Shown here in pieces: positions 48,068 through 51,234 of a DNA stretch of 51,234 nt. Both the position numbers and the translations under genes were made by a program. Each line of letters starts with the position of its first letter. Position 1 is the first letter of the stretch. The notes beneath the pieces were generated by a model, which was not told where the DNA came from, did not search any database, and saw nothing but the letters and a program-made list of their open reading frames with translations. The stretch spans positions 1 through 51,234 of the IMG/VR virus record IMGVR_UViG_3300049433_000104. One strand, given 5' to 3'. This DNA comes from a virus.

Positions 48068-49385
48068 CGGCGTATTCCCCCGGCATCCCCGGCGCCAGCG
48101 CGATCATCTGAATATATTTCAGCTTCAACCGTAGACCGTGACCGTCGCCATACTTCGGCTTGCCGGTATTGTGGCCCATCAACTCGTCTTTGAGTTCTTC
48201 CGGCGTCTCGACTTCCCGCAACCGATCCTTGAAGCCGTGGCGCAGCGAATAAGCCGTGTGCAGATCGGACGGCTTCATGCCGTTCTCTTTGAGATATTTG
48301 TTCACGGCGGCCGAGAACGCATCGCCCTTGTCGAAATAACGCGGGAAACCATTCGGGAAGGCGCGCATCGCATCGAGCGAAATACCGATCAGCGGGATAT
48401 CTCGATATGACCAGCCGGTTTTTAATACGCGATCATCATCCCGCACCTGAATGTGCGGGATCTCCGCATCGAGCAGGATCCTATGCGGCTGGAGGTTGAT
48501 GATTTCAGACGGCCGCGCACCGGTGTTGACCATGACATGCACTGCGGCGCGTTCTTCATCGTTCATGCCATCGAGCGCACCAGGCGCTAGGATCACATTG
48601 ACGATGAAAGCGGCGTCGAACGGCTTGCGCGATCGCGACGTGCCGCCCTCCAGCCGCGTGCCGGCAAACACCGGATCAAGCCGCAGACGGTGTCGCTTGC
48701 TGACGGCGCGCAACATGCCGGTGATATGGGTTATGTTTTTATTAGCGGTGCCTTCCTGCAGGCCTTCGTCCAGCACCCGTTCTTCCCATCGGTCGCTGTA
48801 CTTAAGCGCGTCGTCCCGCGTCAGTTCGCCGATCGCTTTGTCGCCGACAACCTCGATCAGAATTTCAACGGCGCGCTTTTTAGCGGACTCCCATTTGCGC
48901 AGCTGGTTCGGCGAGAATTTTGCGATCGTGGTTTTCTTCGCGATCCTGTATTCGGCGAACAGTCCGGAAAGCTTGATGATCGGCAACGCCACGCCGCCAA
49001 GCACGGCGGCCGTCGTCGCGGCATCATGCCGGCGATCGCCCTTGGCCAGCTCGTCGACTCGCCGAATGATATCGGCCGCAGCTTCCGTTACCGCGGCTTC
49101 GATCGGCTTATACTCGAGTCCAAGGGCGCGCGCGCGTTTGCGGGCTTCGTCAACGTCGATCGACGCCTGCAGCGTGCCGGCACCGGCGCCGACACGCCAT
49201 GAAGCTTCCAGATCGAGATTGAGCCGATCGGCAACCCTGCCGGCGCGGACTCCAGCTCGATCGCCGGCAGCTCTGATCTTGGTGGAAAGCTTGATCACGC
49301 CGCGCGGGTCAACCGCGGCGAACTCTGCCGGCACCCGCCGCACAAAGTACCAGAGACCGTTCCGTTTGGTTAAACGCTCTGCCAC
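48024..49385 (-). CDS. Tyrosine integrase
   Basis: 453 residues with GTG start at 49385. The N-terminal arm-binding part begins MAERLTKRNGLWYFVRRVP. A SAM-like core-binding helix set covers about 135-235. The catalytic domain has Arg291 (NTGARPSEIINL), YSLRH (Arg382, with tyrosine in the first box-II place), Gly-His404-405 (LMGHNTG) and a tyrosine nucleophile candidate in KPKYGDG (Tyr412). It lies next to tRNA-Glu with attR between. The GTTGGACA pair at 49396-49419 lies directly upstream, so the integrase may repress its own gene. Confidence 0.92.
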   Translation of the reverse strand: MAERLTKRNGLWYFVRRVPAEFAAVDPRGVIKLSTKIRAAGDRAGVRAGRVADRLNLDLEASWRVGAGAGTLQASIDVDEARKRARALGLEYKPIEAAVTEAAADIIRRVDELAKGDRRHDAATTAAVLGGVALPIIKLSGLFAEYRIAKKTTIAKFSPNQLRKWESAKKRAVEILIEVVGDKAIGELTRDDALKYSDRWEERVLDEGLQEGTANKNITHITGMLRAVSKRHRLRLDPVFAGTRLEGGTSRSRKPFDAAFIVNVILAPGALDGMNDEERAAVHVMVNTGARPSEIINLQPHRILLDAEIPHIQVRDDDRVLKTGWSYRDIPLIGISLDAMRAFPNGFPRYFDKGDAFSAAVNKYLKENGMKPSDLHTAYSLRHGFKDRLREVETPEELKDELMGHNTGKPKYGDGHGLRLKLKYIQMIALAPGMPGEYAVRQLAVVQGGAGRG

Positions 49386-49395
49386 GGCTCGCTCG

Positions 49396-49419
49396 TGTTG
49401 GACAATTTGTTGGACAGTT
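49396..49419 (+). other. Putative integrase arm-binding site at attR
   Basis: Matches 6673-6696 at 23 of 24 bases in the same orientation: two GTTGGACA octamers 12 bp apart. It lies 77 bp from the attR core and just upstream of the integrase start. Confidence 0.6.
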
Positions 49420-49495
49420 TTGTCGCAACCGCGAGGTTTTTTGTCAATGAAATTAAAGTAATGCCCGATTTACAAGGATAACTTGCAATAAATCG

Positions 49496-49509
49496 TGGCG
49501 CTCCCTAGG
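49496..49509. other. attR core within tRNA-Glu 3' end
   Basis: TGGCGCTCCCTAGG, identical to attL at 6588-6601. It spans the CCA, discriminator, acceptor 3' strand and the edge of the T-stem, so integration leaves the tRNA intact. Confidence 0.85.
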
Positions 49510-49570
49510 GGAATCGAACCCCTGTTTCAGCCTTGAGAGGGCCGCGTCCTAACCGCTAGACGAAGGGAGC
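49496..49570 (-). tRNA. tRNA-Glu(CTC)
   Basis: Read on the minus strand it begins GCTCCCTTCGTCTAGCGG and folds as a cloverleaf. The acceptor stem is GCTCCCT/AGGGAGC with discriminator G and encoded CCA. The anticodon stem is CGGCC/GGCTG around the loop CTCTCAA, giving anticodon CTC. The T-arm is GGGGTTCGATTCCCC. It is the integration target of the prophage. Confidence 0.96.
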
Positions 49571-49623
49571 GTGCGGTTGAAGGGAATAGCCTCGAAATCC
49601 AATTGCGGCAAGAGCGCCCTGCT

Positions 49624-49959
49624 CTAAGGTTCGTTGGCAAATTTCAGCTTGCCCGTAGGTTTCAGCGTCTTGGCGTCGAAGGTGCGGATTTCGATTACGC
49701 CGGCTATATCCAGCGTCACCACCAGGCGGTCGCCGGCGACGGCGGTGGAGACGATACGGGCGCCTTTCGGCAGCGTCGCCGTGGTATCGGTGGCGGGAGC
49801 ACTTTCGCCTGAGCGGAAAAGACGGTAACCGACGGCGATCAGCACCGCCGCCACCGCCAGCGCGGAGGTCAGGCCCGCGATCAGCATCATCCGCCGCACC
49901 CGCGCGAAAAGTGCTGCCTGCTCGGGGGTCGGTTCGGGCGCAACAGGTTGTTCGGTCAT
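49624..49959 (-). CDS. Conserved single-span membrane protein
   Basis: 111 residues. A proline/glutamate-rich cytoplasmic start (EQPVAPEPTPEQAALFARVR) leads to one transmembrane segment (MMLIAGLTSALAVAAVLIAV). A small soluble beta domain follows (RIVSTAVAGDRLVVTLDIAG, then IRTFDAKTLKPTGKL). This is a host-type protein of Bradyrhizobium relatives lying next to rluD; function is unknown. Its ATG (49957-49959) overlaps the divergent rluD ATG (49958-49960) by two bases. Confidence 0.78.
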   Translation of the reverse strand: MTEQPVAPEPTPEQAALFARVRRMMLIAGLTSALAVAAVLIAVGYRLFRSGESAPATDTTATLPKGARIVSTAVAGDRLVVTLDIAGVIEIRTFDAKTLKPTGKLKFANEP

Positions 49960-50962
49960 GCAAGGCTCGAATGGTCAAAGGCTGGAAGTCGTTGTCGACG
50001 GCGCCGAGGGTTTTGCGCGGCTCGACCGCGTGCTCGCAGCACGCCGGCCCGAACTGTCGCGGTCGCGGCTGAAGGCGCTGATCCTCGCCGGACAAGTCAC
50101 GATCAAAAACACCCCCATTCGCGACCCCGCTTATCATGTCGCCAAAGGCGATACGATCACAATCGACGTGCCGCAGGCCATCGCCGCCGAGCCTCAGGCT
50201 GAGCATATCGCGCTCGATATCGTCTTTGAGGATGACGACATCATCGTCATCAACAAGCCGAAAGGCCTGGTGGTGCATCCCGCCGCCGGACACGCGACCG
50301 GCACGCTGGTCAACGCGCTGATCGCGCATTGCGGGAGTAGTCTTTCCGGCATCGGCGGGGTGAAACGGCCGGGCATTGTGCACCGGCTCGACAAAGACAC
50401 CACCGGGCTGATGGTGGCGGCGAAGAACGACCGCGCCCACAAATCGCTGACCGAGCAATTCGCCGATCATGGCCGCACCGGCGCGATGCGGCGCGGCTAT
50501 ATGGCGTTTGCCTGGGGAGTTCCGAACCGGCAGCGCGGCACCGTCGATGCGCCGATCGACCGCCATCCGCATGCGCGGGAGAAGATGGCCGTGCGCGAAA
50601 GCGGCCGGCAGGCGATCACCCACTGGGAAATCACCGAGTCCTTCAACGGCCGGGACGGCAAGCCGATCGCGTCGCTGCTGGCCTGCCAGCTGGAAACCGG
50701 CCGCACCCATCAGATCAGGGTGCATCTGGCCCATATCGGGCATCCCTTGCTGGGCGATGGCGTCTACGGTCCGCATTTCAAGACCAAGGCCAGCCATCTC
50801 GGCCCCAACAGCCAAGCGGCGCTCGCAGCCTTGGGACGGCAGGCGCTCCATGCTTACCTGCTTACCATCGAGCATCCCCGGAGCGGAGAAATTCTCAGCT
50901 GGGAGGCGCCGCTGCCGGAGGATTTGCTTCTCCTGCAAAACGCGCTCCGAGCGGCGGAATGA
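49958..50962 (+). CDS. rluD: RluA/RluD-family 23S rRNA pseudouridine synthase
   Basis: 334 residues. An N-terminal S4 RNA-binding domain (FARLDRVLAARRPELSRSRL, KALILAGQVTIKN) precedes the RluA catalytic core. GIVHRLDKDTTGLMVAAK holds the catalytic aspartate, with DIIVINKPKGLVVHPAAGH and the C-terminal LETGRTHQIRVHLAHIGHP. The layout fits RluD, which modifies positions in helix 69 of 23S rRNA; RluC is the other possibility. The gene precedes rpoH, an arrangement known in alphaproteobacteria. The start codon overlaps the divergent gene, so upstream sequence gives no Shine-Dalgarno. Confidence 0.88.
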   Translation: MQGSNGQRLEVVVDGAEGFARLDRVLAARRPELSRSRLKALILAGQVTIKNTPIRDPAYHVAKGDTITIDVPQAIAAEPQAEHIALDIVFEDDDIIVINKPKGLVVHPAAGHATGTLVNALIAHCGSSLSGIGGVKRPGIVHRLDKDTTGLMVAAKNDRAHKSLTEQFADHGRTGAMRRGYMAFAWGVPNRQRGTVDAPIDRHPHAREKMAVRESGRQAITHWEITESFNGRDGKPIASLLACQLETGRTHQIRVHLAHIGHPLLGDGVYGPHFKTKASHLGPNSQAALAALGRQALHAYLLTIEHPRSGEILSWEAPLPEDLLLLQNALRAAE

Positions 50963-51178
50963 CGCACTACTTTGGTAAAAAAGCCGCCATGCCAACAGGT
51001 TATGCCAGCCACACGATGACGTGAGACCGGTTATCCTTCCATCCGGTCCCCCGTTTAGTGTATGCTGCACCTGCGTTGAATATCCAACGCGGAACATCGC
51101 AGCGCGGCTGGCTTTAACACAGCGGCCGTCTGCCGGGTCCGCCGCTATCGGGGACCTGAACCACTGGAGGGCGCTAAA

Positions 51179-51234
51179 ATGGCCCGTACAGCTACCTTGC
51201 CGGTCCTCAACGGAGAATCCGGCCTCTCTCGCTA
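51179..51234 (+). CDS. rpoH: RNA polymerase sigma-32 factor, N-terminal fragment
   Basis: The first 18 codons, MARTATLPVLNGESGLSR, are characteristic of alphaproteobacterial RpoH, the heat-shock sigma factor, and the gene runs off the right edge. GGAGG (51166-51170) is eight bases before the ATG. The 216-bp gap from rluD holds the promoter region and a GACCGG/CCGGTC hairpin (51024-51047) without a U-tract that may end the rluD transcript. Confidence 0.85.
   Translation, partial: MARTATLPVLNGESGLSR

Larger units (their letters stand above)
6588..49509. mobile_element. Intact-looking siphovirus prophage (about 42.9 kb) integrated at tRNA-Glu(CTC)
   Basis: The element is bounded by 14-bp direct repeats, TGGCGCTCCCTAGG, at 6588-6601 and 49496-49509; the right copy is the 3' end of tRNA-Glu. 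The tyrosine integrase lies next to the tRNA. All expected modules are present without obvious frameshifts: integration, CI/Cro switch, replication, packaging, HK97-type head, tail with a 1696-residue tape measure, spike and lysis. The tape measure length predicts a tail near 250 nm, using about 0.15 nm per residue. Excision would restore one core copy. Confidence 0.9.

Noticed and set aside
49556-51097. 513-codon minus-strand frame across rluD
   Set aside because: It runs through tRNA-Glu and opposite rluD, whose catalytic motifs are clear, and has no domain of its own.

Overview
The window looks like the chromosome of a Bradyrhizobium/Rhodopseudomonas-type alphaproteobacterium (Nitrobacteraceae). 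The DNA is GC-rich. An intergenic element with CGTCATTCCGGG inverted ends is present. The right edge holds the start of a typical alphaproteobacterial rpoH, preceded by rluD, a small membrane-protein gene and tRNA-Glu(CTC). A complete prophage of about 42.9 kb occupies the middle.

Layout. 1-3255 is host metabolism: the 5' part of a xanthine/CO-dehydrogenase-type molybdopterin subunit, a DapA/NanA-family aldolase and a divergent FAD oxidoreductase. 3282-6488 is a visibly AT-richer two-gene module of an Hsp70/actin-fold ATPase and a helical partner with a GrpE-like C-terminus. It sits between an att-like 9-mer (3272-3280) and attL, so it may be a separately acquired island. 6588-49509 is the prophage: 14-bp att cores overlap the 3' end of tRNA-Glu, and a matching pair of GTTGGACA arm sites lies just inside each end. 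49496-51234 is host again (tRNA-Glu, membrane protein, rluD, rpoH start).

Prophage organisation. The right side is a lambda-like switch. A CI/LexA-type repressor (+) is flanked on each side by three copies of a 13-bp operator (consensus ATGCG-N3-CGCAT) laid over divergent early promoters. Rightward are three small genes running into the integrase. Leftward is a compact 17-gene early operon (46557 to 35280), mostly joined by ATGA overlaps: Cro-like regulator, small proteins, a Gp37/Gp68-family protein, a tandem-repeat protein, an MT-A70-type methyltransferase homologue with DPQW in place of DPPW, a TSCPD-like protein, a ParB-like protein and a primase-helicase. It ends at an iteron-rich, AT-rich segment (34935-35245) that is a good candidate replication origin. 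A DUF6456-like protein, a consensus -35 box and a hairpin then precede the packaging and head genes (HNH, TerS, TerL, HK97 portal, U35 protease, HK97 capsid). Connectors, tail tube, tail chaperones with a probable -1 frameshift, a 1696-residue tape measure (long-tailed siphovirus), tail tip and spike follow. Last comes a lysis cassette (M15-containing endolysin, 3TM-like holin, membrane proteins). Two + strand genes, a secreted protein at 21232 and a zinc ribbon at 6773, run against the late operon and look like morons.

The least-described items are the Hsp70/GrpE-like pair, the 13-residue repeat protein, the capsid precursor with an N-terminal membrane segment, the three-plus-three operator switch and the iteron origin. 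All functional calls rest on motif reading and gene order; no database search was run.
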